A stretch of DNA of 64,000 nt from Hymenopus coronatus (Eukaryota; Arthropoda; Insecta; Mantodea; Hymenopodidae). A program made the position numbers and the translations under genes. The DNA lies in the NCBI GenBank assembly GCA_030762935.1, contig CM060883.1:92376501-92440500 (forward strand). The letters run 5' to 3'. This document shows, in pieces, positions 1 through 10,899 of this stretch. How positions within the stretch are numbered: position 1 is the stretch's first letter; each line of letters begins with the position of its first letter. The notes under the pieces are model-generated. The model was not told the origin of the DNA. It made no database searches and saw only the letters and a list, made by a program, of their open reading frames with translations.

Positions 1-637
1 TTTTCTGCGGGTGTCCTTCCACTTCGTAATTTTTAAACACCTTGGTGCCTTCGCAGTACACCGAGAGGTAATTCCTGTATCCCATGTCGGAGTAAATCGT
101 TGATGGAAGAGCGAGGAATGACTGAGCGAGGTGGAAGAGGAACACGGGTGGAAATACTTGCGCACTAGGGATTACTTTGTGATATGTGCAATGCGAAATT
201 GGTGTTGAGGAAATGATGTACCTCGAGGAATGTTCTAACTCCTCTTCCTCTCCTCCCTCCTCACCATCCCCTCCACCAGCTTTCACTCCTCCCTCCTCTA
301 CTACAGGGTTTTCGTCGTACGTTTCCTCATAATTAGGAAATTCCTCCACGCCACGAATACATGCATTTTCCAAATTCCCAATCATTTGCTTTAATGCTTC
401 AAACTGGTCGTTCAGTTTAACCACATTAGCTTTTATTCTGTTCACTAATTCCTGCGGCCTCGTCACAATCTGCTTTTTATTTTCCAGTTCTTTTTTCATT
501 CTTTCCACCATCTCCCGCATTCCTCTGGAACTCTCCTCACATTTCCGTTTCTCCTTCTTTGCAACGTCCATCTCCCTTTTTATCACCTTCATCTTGCTAT
601 CACAGTCCTTTTTCATCTTCTGTTTCATCGAATTCAT
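1..637 (-). CDS. Partial ORF, coiled-coil-like protein of unknown function (runs off left edge)
   Basis: An open minus-strand frame of about 212 codons runs from an ATG at 637-635 to the window edge without a stop; an in-frame TGA lies upstream near 745. The first ~95 residues are rich in Lys, Glu, Met and Arg with few helix breakers, as expected for a long helix or coiled coil. Next comes an acidic Gly/Glu stretch coded by the pyrimidine-rich plus-strand run at 235-300, then a more hydrophobic part. I do not recognise the family. It is the last of three minus-strand ORFs with little space between them (41 bases to the next), transcribed away from the polymerase-like pseudogene at 1813. The close packing suggests a viral or Polinton-type gene block, but that is inference. 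No stop is seen inside it. Confidence 0.45.
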   Translation of the reverse strand, partial: MNSMKQKMKKDCDSKMKVIKREMDVAKKEKRKCEESSRGMREMVERMKKELENKKQIVTRPQELVNRIKANVVKLNDQFEALKQMIGNLENACIRGVEEFPNYEETYDENPVVEEGGVKAGGGDGEEGGEEEELEHSSRYIISSTPISHCTYHKVIPSAQVFPPVFLFHLAQSFLALPSTIYSDMGYRNYLSVYCEGTKVFKNYEVEGHPQK

Positions 638-678
638 TCCCTTCTTACACCTCTCCGATGCCGCTTTTCTTATGCTAT

Positions 679-975
679 TCACTGACACCCTCCCAGCTTC
701 CCCACCATTTCCATCTTCGCCCTTCCATTTACTTTCATCCCTCCGCCCAGACTTAACTGCCACTCATCACTCCCACATTCACCAAATATGTATACAAAAT
801 CTTCAGAAAAATAGGAATTCATCTCACTTACCACGCTATAAACCATCACCACCTCCGTCTCTTCCGGTGTCAATTTCCATTCCAAGTCCAACCCCTCCAG
901 CAACTCTTCCGTATCCATCAACAAACTACAGTCTATCATCGCCACAAGAATCGACCTGTTGTCGCTAGTATACAT
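679..975 (-). CDS. Small acidic ORF, unknown function (98 aa)
   Basis: The ORF has an ATG at 975-973 and a stop at 679. The product is acidic, with a Glu/Asp-rich N-terminal half ('DTEELLEGLDLEWKLTPEE') and a Gly/Met-rich tail. There is no signal peptide or membrane segment and I recognise no domain. Its first bases overlap the end of the 965-1234 frame by 11 bases, and it ends 41 bases before the next minus-strand ORF. Compact tandem packing of this kind is unusual for animal host genes and normal for DNA viruses and Polintons. It could still be a chance ORF. Confidence 0.35.
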   Translation of the reverse strand: MYTSDNRSILVAMIDCSLLMDTEELLEGLDLEWKLTPEETEVVMVYSVVSEMNSYFSEDFVYIFGECGSDEWQLSLGGGMKVNGRAKMEMVGKLGGCQ

Positions 976-1234
976 ACAGGCTTTTTATAAACCTGTCACC
1001 CTCCTTATTCTTTCTACCTTTTTCACACCCACAACTTCCATTTACAGCGTACCCCTCCGGACACTCCATCTGACCAATCTTCACACCCCCATACATCATC
1101 CCTAAACACCTTCGCCCCCTCTGATATCTCGTTATCGGCTTTAAACAATTATACACGTTCTTAAGTGTCCCCAGGTTAGAGCCAGAGTGGCAAGTTTTAA
1201 AGGATCCGTAATCAGCGGAGAGGACGTGCGTCAC
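965..1234 (-). CDS. Cysteine-containing small ORF, unknown function
   Basis: This 89-codon minus-strand frame has no ATG at its 5' end: the first in-frame codon is GTG and the first internal ATG pair encodes 'MMYGG'. Six cysteines are present, including a 'CGCE' cluster near the C terminus. The frame overlaps the next ORF by 11 bases. It could be an exon fragment, a decayed small gene or chance. It is listed because it fits the packed minus-strand ORF series. Confidence 0.22.
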   Translation of the reverse strand: MTHVLSADYGSFKTCHSGSNLGTLKNVYNCLKPITRYQRGRRCLGMMYGGVKIGQMECPEGYAVNGSCGCEKGRKNKEGDRFIKSLYVY

Positions 1235-1524
1235 AACATGGCCTCACTAATTAAATGATTGAAATATACGTGGGTTTGTTAAATCACCGTGCGAACGGAA
1301 GTCTCATTAGCACGAAATTCTTTAAATGTGGTATTGTGGTCGATGGCTGGAAAAATGGTTGATATCAGGACCGGATGCTGCGGTGATTAGTCGGTTGGGG
1401 CCGGAAATACTCCGGAAATAGTGCGATTACATTTTGGGAAACTGCGGCGAGATAACCCGTTGGGATTTTTAATGAGGTCTTTAACTGACTGTGCAGGCGG
1501 ATACTACGAGTGCGAAAAGCCGTC

Positions 1525-1531
1525 TATAAAA
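1525..1531 (+). promoter_or_regulatory. TATA-like element upstream of polymerase-like gene
   Basis: TATAAAA occurs in the 578-bp space between the divergent gene sets, 288 bases before the ATG at 1813. A candidate donor (AAAAAGGTAAATA) follows near 1574-1586, so a short 5' intron is possible. This is motif only, with no further support. Confidence 0.2.
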
Positions 1532-1812
1532 TCAGTGGGTGATAAGCCGCTGGTCGAAGTGAGAATTTGTCGAAAAAGGTAAATATCGAGTGTTGGTTAA
1601 ATTTCTTACATGTTTATGACTTTACGCTGTGTCCTTACCAATGATTGTGGGTGTCATGTAAAAACAATGCGTTGATTTACGCCGTAAAGAATAAGCCATA
1701 CAGTTGACTTTAGGTGTTGTTGGATGTACGTTAAAAGACGCAGGGAAGAAAGAGTAGTTTGAAGATCGAGAAGTGATTGTGCGCATTGTGTTTATAAACC
1801 TTTCATAATAGA

Positions 1813-2499
1813 ATGAAGACGGGAAATGAGGTGAGTGAAAACTTAACCTTGCAATCCGGGTTCGACATCGCAAGTCACAAACAGAGAGCTGTGAAGAAGC
1901 TTTATTCTGGTTATACAGAAACAGAAATTACCGTGAAACCGGTGCCCAGAGATGCAAACCCCGAGCAATGGGTGTTGTTACTTTTTAAGGATATTCAAAA
2001 TTTTGCCAAAGAGGAGTTACTGGAGAACAAACCCGGTTATTTAGGTGTATCCATATCGGACGACAAGCAGGCGTCCAAAGCCTTCAATATGAGCGTTAGG
2101 CGCATCGAGCAAGTGAACGCCGAGGCGGTTGTTCAATGTATAGAAAAAGTGATGCAGAGTAACCAAGAGTTCTTACTAGGAGGGCCGCTTAAAGTCACGT
2201 TTGTATGAACCAAGAGAGTCTCGGGTTCGTGCTACAAGCCGTGCAATGATTGTAAGGATAGCAAAGGCATTATAAAAATTCGTAACAAAGATCACCTGTG
2301 ATTACCTAGAGCCATTGTCGTGGGCAAAGCGAAGGTGGATGGTGACGTGAATTATAGAACGATGATGCGCTTCGATTACCTACAGAAACAGAAGGTCGTA
2401 GCACTGTGCTGGACGCCTTGGCTCTTTGCTCCTCTTGTTATTGTATTTGTTGCTCCGGCTGATCGACATCCTCCCCAAGGTAAGCCCTGCTGGAATTAG
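1813..2499 (+). pseudogene. Polinton/adintovirus-type DNA polymerase B N-terminal region, broken
   Basis: An ATG at 1813 opens 131 codons to a TGA at 2206-2208. The same frame stays readable to a second TGA at 2299-2301 and a TAG at 2497. The conceptual product carries two blocks that I recognise as typical of the N-terminal extension of Polinton/Maverick and adintovirus family B polymerases in arthropods: one around 'EKVMQSNQEFLLGG' (residues ~113-126) and one around 'GIIKIRN...PRAIVVGKA' after the first stop. The exonuclease and polymerase domains are absent; the sequence beyond ~2420 is unrelated. A donor-like AAG|GTAAGC sits at 2478-2486. With two in-frame stops and no catalytic part, the copy is dead. 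Family assignment is from recalled pattern, not a search. Confidence 0.6.
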
Positions 2500-3180
2500 C
2501 TACTAATATAGTTCATATTTATATCCCATCAGTCATGATAACCACCCACTCCCTTCAGAATTTATTTAAAACCCCAACTTAGGCACCATTAGTATCAAAT
2601 TAGAACACCACATAATTTTTGAGTGAGTATCTCTTTCCTTTTGACTCCATACCACTGATCCCCAGTTACGGCCATGTACGGTCGTGACATACCTACATGT
2701 TGGAGCGCCGAACTCTTAGAGAGGCATGTCTCGTTCCAGGAACTCTGAGTAATATGACGGAGGCTTGCAGCCTCTTTGAACGTGTCTTCATAAGATGAGG
2801 TATGGTTCGATCCCACCCTCTCTGTCTTGCCGTTATCAGAACCACTTAGGGAGCCGTAGTCGTCTTAACTTATAGACATTTTCTGTTTAGACGCAGGACA
2901 GTTCAACTCCGTAACTATTTTGTGGTATTTCTGTGTTGCATTATGGCTTCAGCATTTCCATGTTATTGATCATTTCATGCAGTAGCACCTGTCATGGGAT
3001 TTGATACGGTTACGTTAGGGTTAATCCTTTTACTTTAGCTGATCCTGTGCTGTTTGTGTTACTTAATTTTGCGAATGACAGGGGCTATAAGACTCCCCGA
3101 CAAGTATTATTGCAGGGGTTCTCCTTGGTCCTAGGTATATGGAGCTGTTGGCGTAGTTTCAAAGTAATAGTCCGGTAAGG
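2500..3180. other. No gene seen; dispersed-repeat-like sequence
   Basis: No supported coding frame. The stretch at 2680-2850 (for example 'ggtatggttcgatcccacc') resembles transposon or SINE-type sequence, but I cannot assign a family. Confidence 0.3.
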
Positions 3181-3545
3181 CCGAAATCCAAAAATTAATT
3201 CAGGAATACTAGCAGACTTTGCAAGGTAATTTAGAAACTTATTCTATCGCAGTTAAGGCTGTGCAAGTGATATCGTCTGATCTAGCTGATTTACACAAGT
3301 CTATGTCCAATATCAAAACTAGGACTAGTCGTAGACTAAAAGGCCAAACACCTATAATCTACTGTCCAGCTCATCAGCGTAGCCTTAATAGAGGAGATCT
3401 AGATAAAACACACAATACCCGTCCCCGAGAGCCACTATCCCCATTATTTTCAGACAAACCAACCTCAGACTCGTCTTTTAAAACGACACCAATGGCCACC
3501 TCTGAATTATCTGCAGTGTATAGAGAGTATATAGAGAGTATTGCA
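3181..3545 (+). pseudogene. Possible retroelement ORF1-type fragment
   Basis: A plus-strand frame of about 110 codons lacks an ATG. It encodes a helix-prone stretch ('KAVQVISSDLADLHKS'), then a basic stretch ('KTRTSRRLKGQ'), then a Pro/Ser/Thr-rich part. That composition is seen in ORF1/gag-like proteins of non-LTR elements, but I find no zinc knuckle or other diagnostic motif. The frame ends in a family A repeat starting near 3560. Low confidence. Confidence 0.22.
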
Positions 3546-3559
3546 TTCCACTCATGGAT

Positions 3560-4395
3560 TCGATACAGACATTTCACCGCAAATAGACGTTTGAGAGTCC
3601 CCTGTGTCCAAAAACAAAAAAAAAGAAGACATTTTTAGAAAAAGATCTCTGTCCCATCACCGTGTGTATGTGAACACGATAACTCCCAAACGAAAAGTCA
3701 TTAAACTCTCAAACTTGGAACAAAGTTCAGCATCTTCCAAGTATGCGACACGAAGATTTTGAGGAAAATCTCCCCATCTGAAACTACCTTTACATGAAAA
3801 ACTTTTCGAAAATTTTTATTTCCTCAAAAATGTGTGTAACGATTTCTATTAAAATACCGTATATTAAAGATATTTTCACGACAAATAAAATGTATATCCT
3901 GAATTAACTAGGAATAGCCTCTCTAGATATCTTTATTCTGGATGTCTTTTGCTGCATTTTGCGTAACTAGTAAACCGTAAGAATAGTAAAAGGCTTACCA
4001 CACTAAAAATATAGATCTCGTTGAAGCACACAATTTATGACAAAGATATTTCTTTTGTAGACTTGACCATTCTTTAGATATATCTTGTAATTTGTTTCAG
4101 TTTTAAATTACTTAAAACTTTTCACATACGGGAATTGTCAACTGCTGGCAATGCATAGAACAGGATTTCAATCGCATGGCAACCAGCTTTTAAAAGATTT
4201 GACTATCACTTTAGCCTAGTGAGTTCTCTTATATCCCTTCTTCTTATAACGAACCATTTCTGCTAATGTTTATGACGATTAGCATAGAGCAAACAGAAGA
4301 ATAAGATCTGTTGCACTAATTTGTTACAGAAATCTAGAGAAAGTCGTGTGAATGGAACATATCAGATTTTTATACGCCATTTGTAGGCTTTTCTG
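3560..4395 (+). repeat. Family A dispersed repeat, copy 1
   Basis: Shares with the other copies the landmarks 'gaacacgataactc', 'accgtatattaaagatat', 'aaatatagatctcgttgaa' and 'agcttttaaaagatttgac', in the same order. No TIR, poly(A) tail or coding region was recognised. Ends are approximate. Confidence 0.75.
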
Positions 4396-4399
4396 CTTA

Positions 4400-4935
4400 G
4401 ATAGAACGAGAGAGATAGAGAGAGAGAGCGAGCGAAAGAGAGAGAGAGCGAGCAATAGAAAGCAAGCGAGAGAGAGCGAGCGAGAAAGAGCGAAAGAGAG
4501 AGAACGATAGAGAGACAGCGTTAGAGAGACAGCGATAGAGAGAGCGACAGAGAGAGAGAGAGAATGCGAGAGAAAGAGCGAGAGAGAGGGAGCGAGAGAG
4601 AGCGAGCAATAGAGAGCAACCGAGAGATAGCGAGAGAGAGAGAGAGCGAGTGAAAGAGAGAGCGTGCGAGAGAGGGAGAGCGAGCATGAGCGAGAGAGAG
4701 CAACAGAGAGAGAGCGAGAGAGCAAGAGAGTCAGAGAGAGTGAGAGAGGGCAAGTGAGAGACAGGTTGAGAGAGAGTGAGAGAGAGCGAGAGAGAGTGAG
4801 AGAAAGTTAGAGAGAGCGAGAGCGAGAGAGAGCGATAGAGAGCGAGAGAGAAAGAGCTAGAGAGAGAGCGAAAGAGAGAGTTCGAGTGAGAGAGAGAGGG
4901 AGAGAGTGAGAGAGAGAGGGAGAGAGAGAAACCAG
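4400..4935. repeat. GA-rich simple repeat, (GAGAGC)n-like
   Basis: About 535 bases of interrupted GAGA with frequent GAGC and GCGAGA variants, directly next to family A copy 1. The Leu/Ser-rich minus-strand frames here are artefacts of the repeat. Confidence 0.95.
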
Positions 4936-5204
4936 CTGGTTACAAATTTTTGATGCTGAGTGTATAAACATGGAGCGACTGTCGGTGTGACTGGATCATT
5001 GGTTCGGTGTTGGCTTTCTAATCCCAAGGTCGCGTGGTCAAACCTGGCCATCACCGATGGTTCATAAGTGTGCTTGAAACAAACAACCCCTTGAGTTATT
5101 GTCACGTAAAGCAACTTCAGCCGACGAAACTCCTGCACACCAATGGAGCTGATATGACCCTGCCAATTGACGTATTGTAAACAAAACAAAGATGATCTGA
5201 TGTG

Positions 5205-5420
5205 TGCCGTTCACATTATGTTCTCTATATCTCTGCAACAAAATATTGTTAAAAAGCTTATGCTTCTATTTACTTCATGTTAATCAAGAAAAAAATTGGC
5301 TTCGTTGTAAGTAGAAGCGAAATAAGAGCGAACCATAGGTTAAAGTGATAGTCAAAAGCTGGTTGCTATGTGAGTGATGTTTCTTTGTGAGTAGGAGAGC
5401 GAATTTCTCAACTCCTGTCC
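5205..5420 (-). repeat. Family A fragment, copy 2 (inverted)
   Basis: Reverse-complement landmarks include 'ttcatgttaatc', 'aaagtgatagtcaaaagctggttgc' (in part) and the region matching the 3' third of family A. Truncated; ends approximate. Confidence 0.55.
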
Positions 5421-5439
5421 ATAGAAACAAAGGTATGTC

Positions 5440-5690
5440 AATGACAGCTTTAAAATATTTAACGATCGATTTAGCCTATGGTATTCCCTTATTTTCATTC
5501 TATATACAAGGAAGCGAAAAATAAGACATTTTCAGCTAATATTTACTTTCTCTACACGTACTATATCCAGAGTATTCAGAAGGTATTATGTATTCAAAAT
5601 TTCAATAGCGAGATTTCACCAAAAGCTTACAAAGTTTCCAAAATAAAATTCTACGCTTGGTATTTAAGTACCATGCACAGTTCCAGCTGA
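5440..5690 (+). repeat. Family A fragments, copy 3
   Basis: Plus-strand pieces: 'tttagcctatggtattccctta' in part, then 'actttctctacacgtac', which occurs at the start of other copies. Fragmented and rearranged. Confidence 0.5.
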
Positions 5691-5719
5691 CATATTTTAC
5701 GAAGAACTCAAAATACTCA

Positions 5720-7745
5720 CAATGGAACAAATCTTTAAAAAGCTATCCTATGACACGTATAAAAAAATAAATGCACATCACAACCCTTTAATAAAAACGC
5801 TAGGGAATTGCGACACACAAACCAACACACCTTTATCACTGTTCGACAGAATGATAACACAAGACACCTCTCCAGTCAAAATACAATACCTTACAAACCT
5901 CCTTTCTTAAAACCTCTCCTCTCCCTAAAACCTCCAACACACATATTTTATTTATTATCTCTCTCTTCTTATCTGTTTCAGTACCAGCCCGTCGCAGAGC
6001 CCTAAAGCCCTCAGCTACAGCTGAGGTGGTCTGGGGGAAAGGGCCTCCCACCGTGATCGACGTGGGCAACGAACCTCGGGCAGCTGCATTAAGGAGTCGA
6101 TTACTTAGACGACCTTGGCAACTTCCCGGTAAATGAGATGACGAAGGCCTAAAAAGTCCGGAACTACTACAAGCGACGAACGGGTGCGCAACCACTGACG
6201 AGCAGAGCAATTTAGTGAAGCACCAGCGAAGAAGCATAACTCCGAATATATAAATCTTAATTCTAAACATATACTTTAAGTCTAAACTTATTGCTTGAAG
6301 AATAACTCTTAGACACATATAATGACAAGCAGGCACACCCTACAGAAGCAGCACATAGCAATGAACGAATAAAACACACAAACAATTAACGATTGATTAT
6401 CCACTGGTTTGATGGGCAATCCCAGTAAGTAGCATTAACACGCTCGCATGCAATGCATGCCAGATAAGTAGCTTTCACTTACTAACCGCGGTGCTATGCG
6501 GGACCCGACTAATGCATGTATGCACGAAATTACTCTGTATAACGATTAACTCGTGGAGGGTTTTTTAGTGGATATACCACACTCCGTGGGAAGCTCCACA
6601 TATCCCCCTAGCCATTGAACTAACAGCTTGGGGTCAAATGCAGGAATACATTCTTCCCCTCCACGGTAAAAAAAAAAATCTACCGGTGCCACTTACTGCC
6701 ATTTTTACCCGATTGAGAGGTCAGAGCATGGATCCAGATCTGAAGACAGCATTCGACCCAGTCTTTGCAGGTTGCTTGACAGCTGCCTACCTACAGCATG
6801 ATCTCCGGCGTCGACCCCGCTTCTGCACCACCTGCTCCGGCCGCACATACTACACAGGACAGGCCCAGAGCCCCCTGTATCCGCGGAGCAAGAAACCAGT
6901 GCAGACACAGAATCCGTACCAGCCAGTTGAGCGACAGTAGCCATCTTCACCGACATCACCACACCATTCTCCGGACATCATCACCAAAGAGACCACATCA
7001 AAGACAGACACCTTCTTGAAGGACGCCTTAAATTCCATCCAATAGACCATTGCTGACAACCTGACGGCAACACACATGCACGCGGCCTCCGTCTCAAAGA
7101 ACTTCAGAGGGCGACCAACGAACGATCGAGGCATTGGAGGTCGAGCACCAGACAGCAGCAAGAGATGCAGACGGCAAGGGCGAGGTGCTTGCGTCCGTCC
7201 AGCGCAAGCTGGAGCCCATCGAGAGCCACCTCGTTAATCCGCCTGCCAAGGTCAGCGATAACTGGTGCTCGCGGCTGAGGTTTCTTGAGGCCTCGGTCGT
7301 GGGCATTCAAGAGCTGCAGCACGAACTGCACCAATCTATCTCCAAGCAACTGCACGACCTTCAGCAAGGAATCAGAACCGTCACACCACCTCCAACCTCC
7401 AAAGAAAGGAAGCACCGGTAGGATAAACATCATCACCACAGAGAGTAGCAGCTCTCCCTGAACTCCCAATCCCTGGTATCACCCTTCTAACCACTATATC
7501 CTACACTTTCCTTTCAATTCCTCACCTACACTTCGCTTCGGGAGCCGGCTGGGCCTCTGTCAAGCCGGTCTGCTAGCAGAACCCTCTCCCCTGGCAGTCG
7601 CACAGCGGACCAGTTCACCTTCACCTTAGACTGCGCGGGTGCATCAGCGGTACCGCAGTATACTCACCTTTCACTTCCGGTGGAGGGGTTTTTTAGTCGG
7701 TAGGTCCATTCTGAGGGACCCCGATATTCCGGGCTTGCCAGCCCG
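5720..7745 (+). mobile_element. Non-LTR retrotransposon debris, R1/CR1-like 3' ends (unclassified)
   Basis: Two similar GC-rich tails are present: '...tggagggttttttagtgg' near 6554 and 'tggaggggttttttagtcgg' near 7680, followed by short GC-rich inverted repeats ('ccgggcttgccagcccggg' near 7730). Such tails are typical of R1-type 3' UTRs. Between them lies a run of about 95 codons at 7134-7421 that is helical, Gln/Leu/His-rich and coiled-coil-like, plus Pro/His-rich stretches at 6800-7020. No reverse transcriptase motif was found, so only ORF1/UTR parts may remain. Family and limits are uncertain. Confidence 0.35.
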
Positions 7746-7747
7746 GG

Positions 7748-7890
7748 TTAGTCCTTAAGTTTGTGTGTGTTGTAAAAGTAAGAAAACAGCTATAATATGG
7801 CAAAACAAGGTAAAAAGAAAGAGGTAACTAAAAGTAGAGTATACAGTGCCGGAGTCCTGATCAGACTCTGGTACTGTTGTAAAAAAAAAA
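7748..7890 (+). repeat. SINE-like 3' half ending in a 30-bp palindrome and poly(A)
   Basis: Matches, in order, the reverse complement of 56341-56500: an 'agtaaaa'-rich body, then an imperfect palindrome centred on CTGATCAG (7846-7877), then an A-run at 7879-7890. The copy at 56 kb has a tRNA-like head; this one lacks it and abuts the R1-like tail. Confidence 0.5.
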
Positions 7891-7929
7891 AGTTGGATTT
7901 TTACCTTCCACTTGAAACTTAAAAAGAAA

Positions 7930-8040
7930 AAAATTGAGCCATTCGTCATCCTGATGATGGGAGAGATGAACGCTCCGGAAACATCGATAACTCTTCATCA
8001 CTACACCTGGCTTGAAGCCCGAGAACGTCTAGAATATAGA
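7930..8040 (+). mobile_element. Penelope-type terminal fragment
   Basis: A CTGATGA...GGAAAC hammerhead-like core is followed by 'ctcttcatcactacacctgg', the kind of sequence found in Penelope-like element terminal repeats. No coding part was recognised next to it. Confidence 0.4.
7951..7985 (+). ncRNA. Hammerhead-ribozyme-like core, degraded
   Basis: CTGATGA at 7951-7957 and GAAAC at 7978-7982 enclose a stem II with GGAG/CTCC pairing. The bases after GAAAC read ATC, so the minimal two-pair stem III (AC/GU) seen in Penelope hammerheads is not formed. Likely inactive. Confidence 0.4.
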
Positions 8041-8299
8041 GTTTGTGTACTTACCCATGGCATGCCAATAATGGCGTTTGCTGTAGGATAGAAAACCGTC
8101 GGAACGGGACTCGTACCGAACCAGTACGCGACAGAGTGCCTCCGGGAGGGAGGGATGAGCTGAGAGAATACTCCGGTTGGACACAGGTCACAGGAAGAAA
8201 GGCACAGAGACGGACGGAAGTCGCTGAGATTTTCAGGCGCTACCCAGCAAACACTCGTTGACCAGGCAGCCAGCTAGTATCCTTTGAATAAGTGAACGC

Positions 8300-10490
8300 G
8301 CTATTTATACCTTCAAATACCGCGAACCTAAAAGCACACCGGAAAGAAGAGAGATGCCCCAGCATTTACCTATGGACAGGAAATACCTGTTCGATGAAGG
8401 TCGAACACGGGAGTTGAGCATTGCTCAGTCATACGCTGAATTTTGTAAAAGAAAATATATATATATTAATAAGAAGCCTTTGCATTATACATCTTAACAA
8501 TTACTTTAAACCATCTCTGACTTATAGTTAAAACATACAGCAGTAAGCATTATTTATAATAAAACAAATAAAAGACGACTTCACATTAAACAACTCTTAG
8601 GACAAGATGAAAGCACTCGTGGTATTATTTGTGATAATATAAGTCTAAGTTACAAGATTATGCTTCCGTTCTTTGTGCACTATAAAACGCTGTCATAATC
8701 TGATTAAGGCAAGAGAAGAACAGATAGTCAATGAGAACTTATTTTACAGTTCTCTACCAACGGGAGTTACCGGAACTACCCTAGTTACCATTTTTCGCGC
8801 ATATTTATACTTTCAACCATATCTACCACTTGAAAGTCTGCATTCTTATACAAGATTTGTCCAAGAGCGTTTTTCATTTAATATGTCTAAATATCATTAT
8901 CCCGTTACTCTGCACAGTACCTGGTACGTAGGTAGAGAAGGTATTGTACTCCTCTTAAATAATCAATACCTTGATTTCACTGAAAATGCATGTCTTAGGG
9001 TTCAGTTGATTTTTATAACACATTTTATTCTCAAGTCGCATTTTTAAAGCAATGTACCTAATGTAATTGTTAGAGAAACTTCCGTATATTCGCTTTAATT
9101 TATGACTTTGAATTGCTAATCAATGGACATTATTATAAGTGAGAAGTCATTAAACAATTGAGAATACATGTACACAGTGTTAATCGCTTTTGTCATCTCG
9201 AATTGAGTTAACGCTATTAGCAGACCGACAAAGTGTTGAAGGGGGAGATGTGAAACACATGAAAACATTTGTATGATTTAGGGTCGCCATAGATAGACTA
9301 CTATAATTTCTCACTATAACGAGACTAATGGAGGAGAAGACATGGAGGATATGATGACAAGCAAATGCAGCTGTTAGCGTACATCAAATTGTTGGCCATA
9401 CTGAATATTCATGGACAGTTTGGACATCGCAGCTCTCGGTGAATATATTCTAAGGTCACAAAAATATCCAGAAAGATTCCACAAGGAGGGGACATTTCCT
9501 GCAGGGATTTAACCTGATGTTAGCGAAACCGCACGTGAAAGAACGGATTTTATGGTTGCAGAGTTGTTCAGTCGTAAAGTAAATCACTGGTTCTCTGTAC
9601 TTCATTCACAGCTACCTGTCAGTGTTTTTATTCATGTTTTAACTACCTTATTGAATAGAAAGCTAACCGGTATGTATGGCATTTTATAAAGCTTTGGTTA
9701 AAGAACGAACAATTAAAGGAATGGTTGATAGTGGTGTCCAGGCAAGCTAGTAATGCGCAGTGCAAATATTGTAACGTGAATGTACGTGTGTCAGATTTGT
9801 TTTTTCTTCGGAAAAATAAGAAACTTTCAAAAGCAGCTGAACCCTTCTAAACTGCATAGTCAAAATTGTCATTACAGAGTATTAAAGACACTTAATACGA
9901 ATTTGCAGCTGCAGAAGTTGCTCTTACATTGTTTTAGTTAATCGCTGCGCAATCACATCCCTTGATCATCTTTCAGACTGACCAAGAAACAAAAAAATTG
10001 AGTTTTAATTTTTAATTTTACTTTGAAAGAAAATAAGGACATTTCTAATTTTTATGGATTTTATGTGTTAATCTGACATAAAAATGATGTGATGGCAACT
10101 TTGGGCTGCTTTTCTAACGCCTAGCGTCGCAGCATTCTGCTAGAAGAGATCTGTTGTGTTCTTCTTGTTTATTCCAGTGACAAATAAGAAACCACTATCT
10201 CTGAACTTGGTAAGTACAAGTAATGTAATATTTCGTTGTCCACAGTAAGGTCTAAAACTCTAAGTATTGCACCGAGGTTAACCTAACCATGCTATTTTGC
10301 TACGCGTGTCTTTGTGAGCACATGGTAGCTCGAGCCAATATTGCAGGTTGCTTACAACAAAAATAACGCTTACTTTCTTTCATCTTCCACCAAACATTGG
10401 GGGAAGTTGAAAATTCCTAAACAATATTGATAATTTACATATCTCACGCAGTTAATGTTAAAGTGATTAAATCTTACACATAAAATACAA
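8300..10490. other. No gene or classified repeat seen
   Basis: AT-rich sequence without a supported coding frame. The longest frame (8673-9047, 124 codons) has no recognisable motif and no similar copy in the window. One short AT run occurs near 8455-8470. Confidence 0.4.
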
Positions 10491-10494
10491 ATTT

Positions 10495-10665
10495 ACCGGC
10501 CTGGTAGCGTGTCGCCTCGAATTTAACAGGTCGCGAGTTCGAATCTAGCTAAGGGTGAGTTAACCGGATAAGGCTTTTTCGAGGTTTTTCCGTATCGTGA
10601 GAAGGCAAATGTCGAGTACCATTAAGCTCAATGGATCCCGAGCTTATTTGAGCATTATTTTACCA
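10495..10665 (+). repeat. tRNA-derived SINE
   Basis: A tRNA-like head has a B-box-like 'gcgagttcgaatctagc' at 10531-10547 and an A-box-like 'tggtagcgtgtcgcc' upstream. It is followed by 'tttttccgtatcgtgagaag', a body type common to insect SINEs. The head does not fold as a full tRNA. Confidence 0.55.
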
Positions 10666-10899
10666 ATATTTTTCAGTTTTATTCCGATATGGCCTATTAG
10701 GTTTTAAAGAATGTACAGTTGCAAAAAAAGAAAGAAAAAAAAAAGAAAGAAAAAAGATGTTAATTATATTGATTTCATGCACTGTAAAGTCTGTATTGTA
10801 TTGCAACTAATTCTTATGAAATTTTATAAAATAATTAAAATTCTCATTAAAATATGTTATGTACCTATTTTATATATTTATATAACAGAAAAATAGAAC

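Noticed and set aside
4324..5189. Leu/Ser-rich minus-strand ORFs resembling signal or membrane proteins
   Set aside because: Translation of the GA-rich simple repeat and flanking unique DNA.
8673..9047. 124-codon plus-strand ORF
   Set aside because: No motif, no homologue that I recognise, AT-rich surroundings and no support for expression; likely chance.
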